Shown here: piece by piece, positions 8,804 to 18,032 of the stretch
Layout: every line of letters begins with the position of its first letter
How positions within the stretch are numbered: position 1 is the stretch's first letter
From: Antedon mediterranea
Taxonomy: Eukaryota > Echinodermata > Crinoidea > Comatulida > Antedonidae
Reading direction: 5' to 3'
Assembly (NCBI RefSeq): GCF_964355755.1
Contig: NC_092675.1
Location: 2,886,312-2,950,311, forward strand
DNA: 64,000 bases
Position numbers and translations under genes: made by a program
Notes under the pieces: model-generated
Told to the model about the DNA's origin: nothing
The model's input: the letters and a program-made list of their open reading frames with translations, nothing else
Databases searched by the model: none

Positions 8804-11385
8804 GCACAGCACAGCACAGCTCTATTGCGATATTTCCGATCACCTACCTGTTTTTTCTATATCTACCTTAACATACAAAAATACTCAAGCAGTCAGTAGA
8901 CCTCCAAATAAACCTTTTAGGAAAATTAATGAAAATAACATCAAACAATTTAAACGAGAGCTTAGCGTAATAACATGGAACGATGTGAACTTATTGCAAG
9001 AACCTAATCAAGCTTATAATACTTTTGAAACTAAATTAAAACTTTTATATAATAAACATTTTCCAATGACTACGCAAAGTAAAAAAAACACAAAATTAAA
9101 ACCTTGGATGTCAAATGGTCTGTTGCAATCTACTAAATATAAACACAAGTTATATGCTAAATACCTAAATAATCCTACCAATCATAATAAAATAAAATAC
9201 ACTAAATTCCGTAATACCTTAAATTCACTTATTAAACGTGTTAAAACCGAATACTATCAAAACAGATTCACTCAATGTCAACATGATATTAAAGGTACTT
9301 GGCGCGTAATTAACTCCTTGATTAAAAGGTCTCCGAATTTGAATACGAAAGTTGTTCTAACAGGCAATAATGGTGAATCCATTGAAGACCCGTCTCAAAT
9401 CGCAAATGAATTCAATAAGTTTTTTGTCGAAATTGGACCAACTCTTTCAAAAAATTGCCAACCGATCAATCTTATTTTAAAACGTATTTGCCCTTACCTA
9501 CTTTAAACTCTTTATTTATGTGTCCAGTGTCTGATACAGAAATTATAGATATTGTCAAGTGTTTTAAAACTAATAAAGCGCAAGGACTTGATGAATTCAG
9601 TCCAAAAGTTATTAAACAATCAATTTCCCTTTTGGTTAAACCTCTATGTCACATATTTAATCTGTCTTTAACAAAAGGAGTTTTTCCAAATAAATTGAAA
9701 TTGGCAAGAGTTACTCCCATCTTTAAAGCAGGAAAAAAGGACACTTTATCTAATTACCGACCGATCTCAGTCCTTTCGCTATTTTCTAAAATATTAGAAA
9801 GAATTATCTATAATAGAACCTATGCCTTTATGGAAAAAAATAATATTCTATGCAATAAGCAATTTGGATTTCGCAAACATTTTGATACCGCAATGGCCTT
9901 AATTGATTTGTCCAATGAAATAATAGATGCATTTGAAAATGATGAGTTTGCAATTGGTGTTTTTGTCGATCTATCGAAAGCATTCGATACCATTAACCAT
10001 CCCATTCTTCTTTCAAAACTGTATCACTATGGTATTCGCGGTGTTCCTCTCAATTTATTTAAGAGCTATTTATCCAACCGCTACCAATGTACCAAGTTTT
10101 GTGATTCCCAATCTGACTATTTGCCTATTACCTGTGGAGTACCACAAGGTTCATTACTAGGTCCTCTTCTGTTTCTTTTATATGTGAATGATATTTACAA
10201 TTCGTCAGTATCTTTATCTTACTTTTTATATGCAGATGACACAACACTAATCTGTAAAAATCGACACTTAGAGTCGTTATTTAACACTGTAAATACAAGT
10301 TTAATTAATGTATCCGAATGGTTTCTGGCAAACAGCCTTTCTGTAAATCTAAAAAAGTGCAGCTATGTTTTGTTTAGAAGTAGTACGATGCCGATTAAAT
10401 TAGGTCCATTGCAAATTAAACTAAATGGTTCTGTTCTCCCCATGGTCAATCATGCAAAATTTTTGGATGTATCCATTGATAGTCGTCTGACATGGAAACC
10501 CCATGTTATTGAGACTGAAAACAAAATCTCAAAAAATATTGGTATAATTTGTAGACTGGCATCTTTTCTTCCACATCATATTCTCCGAACACTCTACTGC
10601 TCCCTTGTTTTGCCATATCTTTTATATTGCAATATCGTTTGGTGTAACACATTCCCATCTAATTTAAATAAACTTCAAATACTACAAAAGAAAATCATTC
10701 GAATAATTTCGAATGTTTCACCTAGAACTAGTACAGATCCTTTATTTCGTTCTCTCAAATTATTAAAATTAACAGATATTAATATTTTCCAACAATGTTT
10801 ATTTATTTACAAAAGCCAAAATGCTCTTCTTCCATCTCATTTACGCGATATGTTTTCTCCCAATTATGAATTTCACGGCTATTCCACAAGAATCCTCAAT
10901 AACCTTCATATTCCTAAACATAAAAAGACTTCTTTTCAACATAATATTAGATTTACTGGACCCAAGATATGGAACTCACTTCCTAACAAAATTAGGCCTA
11001 CAACTTCTGCAAACAAACATAGCTTCGTCTTTAACACTAAACAATATCTAATACAAAAGTAAATTAATTAACTAGTTATATTCTAGGTTTCAGTTTTTTA
11101 TTGTTTTCATATTCCGTTATGGTAATTACTTTATTCCTATATACCATTTATTATTATTTACTAATTTGATTTTAGTTACTTTTTGTTTTGTTCAGGCACT
11201 TTCAACACAAGCTTTTGCTTTTTAGAAATTGTGCCTCCTTCATAATATTGTTTTATTCATGTTAAAGATGAGAAAAAAAAAATTGTATTGTTTTAACTAT
11301 CTTTCTTGTTGTCATGAATTTTGTGTATTATATTTTTTTGTATATTATGAAGGAAATAAATGTTATTATGATGATGATGATGATG
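8804..11385 (+). mobile_element. 5'-truncated non-LTR retrotransposon (CR1/L2/Jockey-like)
   Basis: The insert starts with three or so gcaca units, then enters coding sequence at the end of an APE-type endonuclease (DISDHLPVF). It runs through a full reverse transcriptase and a C-terminal region with FTGPKIWNSLP, a 3' untranslated stretch, and a simple tail of (atg)n at about 11363-11384. Truncation at the 5' end and a microsatellite-like tail are typical of target-primed LINE insertions. It sits on the strand opposite to the interrupted Ig gene. A target duplication is not evident. Confidence 0.9.
8821..11062 (+). pseudogene. LINE endonuclease-end + reverse transcriptase, one frameshift
   Basis: The first frame runs to 9506 and the second from about 9455 to 11062. 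They meet at an A-run (9449-9454), where one base appears gained or lost. In the second frame the RT motifs are intact: FVDLSKAFDTINH (motif A), GVPQGSLLGPLLFLLYVND (motif B) and FLYADDTTL (motif C, catalytic YADD). The region LSNYRPISVLSLFSKILERI is typical of CR1/L2/Rex-type elements. Most of the endonuclease is missing. The near-intact RT suggests a fairly young copy. Exact clade placement would need a phylogeny. Confidence 0.88.
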
Positions 11386-11386
11386 A

Positions 11387-11904
11387 GGATGACGTATCTG
11401 AACCCAAGACACAAAGAGTGTGTTTTGCAAAGCTGATGAATCCCAAGAACATCTTAGATCAACAATTTCACCGCGTTGTGATGTACCACGTCTAGGTTGT
11501 TTCACTTTCAACGAACAGTTCGGTTTTTGTAAAACAGTCAAAGTGTACAAAAACGCATGCTTGGTTGTATCGATAACATCCGATAACGCACATGCGTAAA
11601 TTGATAGACCTGTAGAATCGGTTTTAACATCCAAATTGTACGCCATGTTTTCTCGGTCATCAGTTAAGTCGTATTTATTTTGATCAGCCAAGATTTTAGA
11701 TCCATTAGTGATCATTTCTTCTATGCCGTCTTCAGTAGCTCTAGCCCAATAAGCTACCGTTAAATTTAGTTTCTCAGTGTAGCTACAATTTAACGTGACT
11801 ACATCTCCTACGATGGCTAACAGGTCTCCGGATCGTTGGCATCCAAAAACTACACAAGCATAATAAGATGACAGCATCGCAATCAAAACAACACGGGACA
11901 TCAT
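11387..11904 (-). pseudogene. Ig gene D, 5' part (signal peptide, domain 1, start of domain 2)
   Basis: The minus strand starts MMSRVVLIAMLSSYYACVVFG, then CQRSGDLL, followed by a V-like domain (DVVTLNCSY...IYACALSD) and the first part of domain 2 (LRCSW, VSWVQIRHP). The frame then runs into the LINE's (atg)n tail, which adds a spurious run of histidines. The sequence continues in register at 8803. Start and signal peptide look intact. Transcription from this promoter would give, at best, a truncated one-and-a-half-domain protein. Confidence 0.87.
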
Positions 11905-11939
11905 AATTCTTGGTTGTTATAAATACAAGTTTACTTCAA

Positions 11940-12035
11940 GTTAGCAAGACTCCTATTCATTTACTACATAAGTAGTTCCGCACCCTTTTCCGGATATTAT
12001 TATCGTCAGTGTTAATCCTATCCTAAATTTACTGG
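11940..12035 (-). promoter_or_regulatory. Second-class upstream block of Ig gene D
   Basis: The plus strand reads ...gcaagactcc... then ccggatattattatcgtcag and taatcctatcctaaattta. A similar series (gagattcc..., ccggatgtcattgtcatag, taatcctcctatcctgaac) lies upstream of gene F at about 19725-19790. Genes D and F thus share an upstream block that differs from the TTGGTACCA class of genes A-C. Confidence 0.4.
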
Positions 12036-12478
12036 TTCTCGGATACAATTCATGGGTTCAATATCATACATTATAGGCCTATCTATATCATGATAGATTA
12101 CCATTAAAAGGATGTTCTTCCTGTCTCGATACAGATCTGTAAGTACATTATGCTTTGACTTAAACAAGTGGCACATTTTGGTACAGTACTTCCTTGTGGC
12201 GCCATTTTAGATTTGTCTACAGTATTTGCTCACTTAGACTGAGTGGTCGCTTGAAGAACATGAACAAAAGTTAAAACATTTATTAGATTTATGGTTTAAA
12301 ACATTTTTGGTTATTTAATTATATACATTGAATAATCAAAATGAGTATATAACAAAACTTATTTTAACAAAGCAAGAATTTGCCAAAATGTCAGAATATA
12401 GTAGGCCTACATTCTCTCGTGCTATTCTTTTGTGAACAAAAAATATGCATATAACCGTTTCATTTTCTACAGCGATTT
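12036..12478. other. Intergenic stretch between Ig genes D and E
   Basis: No gene is visible. Short pieces near 12210-12260 resemble the tail-coding repeats of gene E (tttgtctacagtatttgct, gactgagtggtcgcttgaag). They may be a decayed extra tail module just beyond the present stop. Confidence 0.45.
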
Positions 12479-14326
12479 TTATTCTAGTACAACCATTGGA
12501 ATATCTGCTTGATATGCATAAAAATCCTTGGATTTGTCCACAGTGTTTACTTTCTTAGACTGGGTGCTCACTTGAAGAGATTCATATTGTGATGACAGAC
12601 GTGGACCTAAATCAGTGTAATCATCATTATTAGAAGAAGATTCTTTATTTGCCGATGCTTTCGGCACACTACTTCCTTGTGACGCCCATTCCGATTTGTA
12701 AACAGTGTTTGCTTTCTCAGACTGGGTGCTCGCTCGAAGAGATTCATATTGTGATGAAAGACGTGGACCTAAATCAGTGTAATCATCATTATTTGAAGAA
12801 GATTCTTTATTTACCGATGCTTTTGACACAGTACTACCTTGTGGCGCCCTGTTAGATTTGTCCCCAGTATTTTCTTTCTCAGACATAGTGCTTGTTTCAA
12901 CAGATTCATATTGTGGACCTACATTAGTGTAACCATCATTCGAAGAAGATTCTTTATTTGCCGATGCTTTTGGCACAGTGCTTCCTTGTGGCAACTTGTT
13001 AGATTTGTCCCCAGTATTTTCTTTCTTAGACATAGTGCTTGTTTCAACAGATTCATATTGAGGTCCCACATCAGTGTAATCATGATTCGAAGAAGGTTCT
13101 TTATTTGCCGATGCTTTTGGTACAGTACTACCTTGTGGCGCCCTTTCAGATTTTCCAGACTGTAAAGTTTCGTAGGCCGATGGAGGGTGAGGATATTGCA
13201 ACGCTAAATAAGAATTATCCCCGTCTGAAGTACTATTTTGAGCGTTTGAATTATCATTAGTTGTAGAATAATATAAGGTTTTGACTAGTCCAAAAATGAC
13301 AGCACAGAGGCCTACAACATCAACAACTAAAACAGAAATACCGACAGAGATATTTTCAGAGTTTGGTTTCTGTACGTCTTGGACAATAAATTGAGCACTA
13401 AATGTAATATCGTCTTCTGTAACAAGACACATTATATCCAAACCAGCTGATTTCAGTTTATTAATCTTTAAAACGTTGTCAGAGATCAGTTTAAAGTGAT
13501 CGTCATCTACCTCCATAATATCAACACCACCAATGGTCCACGAGAACACAACGTCATCAGTCAGAAACCCAGTCGCCTTGCAGGTAAGATGCAACATTTC
13601 GCCAACAACAGCATCTTCTGTTTGTGCGATGCTGACGTCAGGTGACGTAAGTGGTACATAACTGCAGCCAATGATCGTGTTGTTTGACGTTTTTGTTCGC
13701 GCAACGCACGCGAAGGTATCACCGTAATGTTCTGGTGAGAGTGTTAATTTGTAGCCAGTAGAGTCTTTTTTGGTCTTCAGCAAGTCAGCTTCCATTATCG
13801 ATTCCTCATTCAATACATCAGGATGACGTATCTTAACCCACGACACAGAGAGTGGCTTTGGCAAAGCTGACGAATTCCATGAACATCTTAGATTGATTTT
13901 CTTGCTACGTTTTCCACGTTTGTTTCGTTTTGCTTCCAACGAGCAAGTAGGTTTCTGTAGAGCAGTTATCGAATATCTATTAGCAATAGAAATTACTTTG
14001 TCACCATCCGATAACACACAGATGTAAAACTCGGGTAGATCCATAGAATCCGTTTTAATTTCTAAATTGTATGTCATGTTTTCTCGATCGTCAATTAAGT
14101 TGTACTTATTCTGATTACTAACCACAATTTTAGAACCATTTGTGATGTAAAATCCATCATTGGTTTCGAATTTAAACCAACGTGGCGTTAGACTTGAATT
14201 ACCGTTGGTACATTTTAACGTAACCACATCTTGTACAATGGTCACGATATCAATTCGTTGACATCCGAGAAAGCAAGCCATGAAAGCTAAACTAGACATC
14301 ATGCTTTTCAGTTGTTGTGAAGGCAA
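12479..14326 (-). CDS. Ig-superfamily receptor E: 3 Ig domains, TM with Asp, ITAM-like tail
   Basis: This is a single 615-codon frame. The start at 14326 gives a signal peptide of usual length (MPSQQLKSMMSSLAFMACFLG); the Met at 14302 is an alternative. Ig domain 1 has C39 and C103, domain 2 C148 and C207 with extra C128/C221, domain 3 C249 and C300. A transmembrane helix covers about residues 325-349 and carries an unusual acidic residue, D336 (SVLVVDVVGLC). The tail of about 265 residues has Y373LAL and Y385ETL eight residues apart, then four modules of 49-54 residues. The first two hold YTDV or YTNV followed by YESV; the last two hold YTDLGPRLSSQYESL. That last spacing fits the ITAM pattern YxxL-x6-8-YxxL. 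Y466TNV also fits a Grb2-type YxN. Predicted activating or mixed-signal surface receptor; signalling is inferred from motifs only. Confidence 0.88.
   Translation of the reverse strand: MPSQQLKSMMSSLAFMACFLGCQRIDIVTIVQDVVTLKCTNGNSSLTPRWFKFETNDGFYITNGSKIVVSNQNKYNLIDDRENMTYNLEIKTDSMDLPEFYICVLSDGDKVISIANRYSITALQKPTCSLEAKRNKRGKRSKKINLRCSWNSSALPKPLSVSWVKIRHPDVLNEESIMEADLLKTKKDSTGYKLTLSPEHYGDTFACVARTKTSNNTIIGCSYVPLTSPDVSIAQTEDAVVGEMLHLTCKATGFLTDDVVFSWTIGGVDIMEVDDDHFKLISDNVLKINKLKSAGLDIMCLVTEDDITFSAQFIVQDVQKPNSENISVGISVLVVDVVGLCAVIFGLVKTLYYSTTNDNSNAQNSTSDGDNSYLALQYPHPPSAYETLQSGKSERAPQGSTVPKASANKEPSSNHDYTDVGPQYESVETSTMSKKENTGDKSNKLPQGSTVPKASANKESSSNDGYTNVGPQYESVETSTMSEKENTGDKSNRAPQGSTVSKASVNKESSSNNDDYTDLGPRLSSQYESLRASTQSEKANTVYKSEWASQGSSVPKASANKESSSNNDDYTDLGPRLSSQYESLQVSTQSKKVNTVDKSKDFYAYQADIPMVVLE
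12580..13140 (-). repeat. Coding tandem repeat: tyrosine-motif tail modules of gene E
   Basis: Four in-frame modules of about 147-162 bp encode the repeated PQGST-PKASANKE-SSSNDxYT pattern and a tyrosine pair. The module starts can be followed by the tyrosine codons near 13078, 12931, 12781 and 12619. Modules 3 and 4 are the most alike and both contain the ITAM-spaced pair. Gene F has only two such modules. Copy number therefore changes the number of signalling motifs. Confidence 0.8.
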
Positions 14327-15520
14327 ATCCTGTTCGAATTAGCACGATTCCAATGTTAACGGTACAGACGTAATCCAAACACGAAATGTCCACATAAAGG
14401 CTACAAGCTCAGAAACAAAACAAATTATAATCGATTTAATAGATGTATTGATACAACAGTTATCTCTCTATTCCTATTAAACTACACACAAAATGTGCAG
14501 TTGGTTCCTTTGCAGATTCCTATTAAAATATGTTTGGCTTACTATAACTGACGCAAACATCTCAACTTTTGGATTGCTGGTTTCAACTTCTTACATATTA
14601 TAATAAACCGATTCGCACATTAAAATAAGGAAAAGAAACTTAACTAAAAACGAGTCGGAAACATTATCATATCATGTTCTGGGTACTTGGCTACCATCTT
14701 GAACACTCAAAGTCATTCAACAATTCCTGTTATTGTATAAATAATTGTGTTTTTTTACGATTACCGTACCTTGTATTTTTTTCACGTAGAAAAGTAACAT
14801 TACAATATAATATTGAAAATGCAAGAATATTATTTAAGAAGACTTGTTCACATGGAGGTTGTCAGTAGGTTAATCAAGAATTTAAAAAGCGGGAATAAAT
14901 AGGTCACAACCTCGATACATTAGGTTGATCATGCTCTATTTACATTGAAACCTCAACGTTTAGTAAGTACCGGTAATAAATGTAAGTGTTATAATAGATA
15001 TTATATTCTAAACACTTGAGTTAACTTTAAGACAAGGTTATTCAAAACGATATATTCAAATTACGATAATAAGAAATAATTGCGACATAAACCGTTACAT
15101 GAGTATTGTTTGAATAATTATAGCTTTAATTAATGACGTACTTTCACCCGAAAATCTAAACATGTTTACTTAAATGCGGGATGTAGCAAAATATACCATA
15201 CATAAAACCAAAGATATACACATTGTAAACAAAATGGCCAAAAAAAAAGCAGACTGGATCCCTAAATGGACCAGAACCTGGCCAAAATACAGTAGTTAAT
15301 AAATCAAAACATCTCTATTCATTACCTCAATATCAACGTCATATACTAAACACGCCATTTTCTAAGTATACAGATACAAAAGCAATTTAAAATATACCTG
15401 CACAAGTATTTTATTATCAAATAGTTATCAAAATAATGGCCAATTCATAGATATAGGCTTACGGTAAATTGTATATCTCAACCTCAATTTAAATAATATG
15501 TAAATTCTAGTAAGCATAGG
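14327..15520. other. Intergenic stretch upstream of Ig gene E
   Basis: Immediately upstream of gene E the words gttcgaattagcacgattcc resemble gttcgaatttgtgagattcc upstream of gene F, so this may be the transcription start region. The rest is AT-rich with no gene. A 64-codon plus frame at 14674 has no recognisable features. Confidence 0.4.
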
Positions 15521-18032
15521 TTAAAGATGTATTGTCCCCCAAAAAATGAAAAATAAAGATGAAAAAAATCAAATTTTGAATAGACCGTTTAGTAGTTAAC
15601 ATAAAGTTATTCACTTCCACCGAAAAAAAATCCGAAAAAAATATTGATTTCGCTTATAAAAAAATCAAAATAAGTTTACCATTTTTTCGAACTCATCGGC
15701 TCAGAAATTAGGCCGGTAGAGCTAACTCATACATATGCATGATATGTTAATGAGCATCCACACAGCAGAGATCTGATCTAACAATGGACGATGCACGTTG
15801 TATGTACAACACCACCACCAGAGATCGACGCGATTCGACTGTGGGTTTCCCTGGCCTGATCGTATAAATATGTAAAGCTGAGCTGTTAATTTGTCGGTAA
15901 GTAGGCCTAGACGGTTATTTTAATAATAATAATATATATAACGCAATAATAACAGGAAGGTAAATTAATTAACTTAACCTGGGATTTTTTCAGTTCAGGG
16001 CTAGGCCTAGAATAATTAATACATGCTGCTGCATATTACTAGTACGCCGGCGTTACTAGTAGGCTAGTAGCAAGCAGACTGTGACAATCGGGTCCCTGCA
16101 GAAGATGCCCAGCTAGGCCCTATCTATACATTGTACTCTTCATAGACTGGCCTAGGCTATATGCCATCAATCTTAGCTACATTCCGAAAATACAGCCAGC
16201 TTGCTGTACCATATATATTTACAGTTGAAGCTTGTTTAACTAATTTTTATGATAAAAATAAAACAAACATTTTTCAGGGAAAATGGTTGCAATACAATAC
16301 AAGCCTGAAATTGAGAACCTTCCAGCAGCACTGTACAAGTAGACAGAGGGGAAAAGTCAGCTTAGCCATTTTACAACACAAACAAATGTTCTCTGTACTG
16401 TAGTAAGTCAAATATTTATTTTCTCTTTTTATAAGTTATAACATTATAAGTAATGTGTTTTAATTACCATAGAAAGGTAGTATACTTATTTGACTATGTC
16501 AAAGTAAGCAATTTCACTAGCCCAATTTTGCACTAAATATGCATGATCTATTTTTTCCAGATTTTCATACTTTGCTTTTACGTTGAGCTGATGAAGACTG
16601 GAACAGAGGTCACCCAAAGACAACAATGATAGACTCGGTATTGGAATATGATTGGATATTGCAGGAAAAATATTTCTGACTCTCCTGCTGCATTCGGCCA
16701 ATATGTTCTTGTCCAGCTTGTAAAATATTGTATCATTTTTTTTGTATTATATGTACAGTATATTATTTTGTAAACATAACATTCAATAAATAAAAAAAAA
16801 ACTACTACAACAGTACACAGGATAAATTCTTCAAATTTACTTACACTTCATAATTTTACTGTAAATATTACAGTGCAAAAGGAGTTAATAAAATATATAT
16901 ATACAGTATATCTGATTGAATTCCTGTATTGTTTTTTGTGTCAATTTTAATTATCAATGTGTTGATTGTGGCAGTAATTACGACAGCTATAGTCTTCTAA
17001 GATCGCTCACATCCATTACAAAGTGTCATTTTAATAGTAAGAAACGTTTCAATAAATTGTGAATGTTGCCACTGTACGATACATTTTATGTTTCTCACTA
17101 CTTGCTCTTATTGTTCAATCAATCAACCTAAAAAAAAAAAGGAATTTGTGTCAAAATATCTGCATAAAATGTTTATTTGCAGAATGTTAATTTGAACCTA
17201 TTGCATTTGATACAGAAAATATTTTAAAAATATTGCATCAGTAAAACATCCAAAACAATATTTAGATTTTTTTTTTTTTAAATTTTCACTGCCGAATAGA
17301 TAGTCGAAATCTTTAAAAATTAAACCAATTCATCATGATTAAAACAAAAATACATCCCTTCTGGTGGTGTTCTACTGTAGCCCTAGCTAGCAGTGTACTG
17401 CCTAGGCCTACTACACTCTCTACTTCTAGAGACAGAAGTAGGCAGCAGTTAGGCTACTCGAGACTGTCAGTGCTAGTAGTAGTAGTAGTTACTAGTAGGC
17501 CTAGTAGTAGACTAAGAAAACTAGTAGTACAGTAGCAGCAAATTCGGGCCTAGGCCTAGCTAGGCCTCTCCTGTTAGCGAAACAAAAACTCACCTAAATG
17601 AATAAGATTCAACATCAAAGTTACCAACTGTAATTCTAACTTAGCATTCTGCTAGCTATAGTTTTCTTGTTTTCTTCAAGATTCGTCTCGCATCACTACT
17701 CGACTCTCTCCCGCACGCATACATTGCTATCGTTGTTGGCTAGGCTGTTGATTTGGAAAGCATCATCATCCACACGATGTATCCATACAATATGAATATT
17801 TATGAGCTAACTCAGGTCAAGGGTTAAATTAAACCGGAACACATTTGTCTTCCAGACAAATAGCTTCCGGTTGGTTAATTTTTGCATTAAATTGCGATTT
17901 TCCCGTGTAAAAAATTATTTTTTTCAATCCAAATTGAGGTCAAAGTGAATAACTTTTATGTGCAATTAAAATGGCCTATTCAACAAAAATATTTAAAAAA
18001 AAATTTTTTTCAGGGGGACAATACATCTTTAA
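15521..18032. mobile_element. 2.5-kb TTAA-flanked element with inverted termini (full-size member)
   Basis: The left end reads TTAA-agatgtattgtccccc and the right end gggggacaatacatct-TTAA. Longer subterminal inverted similarity runs over about 150 bp at each end. Two short palindromic relatives of about 340 bp lie at 35936-36270 and 56533-56881 with the same ends and TTAA borders. TTAA target duplication is characteristic of piggyBac-type transposition, but I see no transposase: the interior has only short frames (16161-16403 plus, 16486-16701 minus). The interior also has CTAGTAG-rich sequence at 17385-17535 and a nested hairpin at about 17826-17880 (accggaa...ttccggt). The right TTAA contains the stop codon of gene F. 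Confidence 0.75.
16274..16338 (+). other. Short exon-like frame inside the TTAA element
   Basis: After a splice-acceptor-like ttttcag lies an ATG at about 16284 opening MVAIQYKPEIENLPAALYK and a stop. The word AIQYKPEIENL resembles the N-terminus of CXXC-type zinc-binding (CZIB) proteins, but the similarity is only about eleven residues and ends abruptly. It could be a captured exon fragment or chance. Confidence 0.2.

Noticed and set aside
12649-13260. Plus-strand frames opposite the tail of gene E (and at 18361-18727 opposite gene F)
   Set aside because: Shadows of the conserved minus-strand coding repeats; no features of their own.
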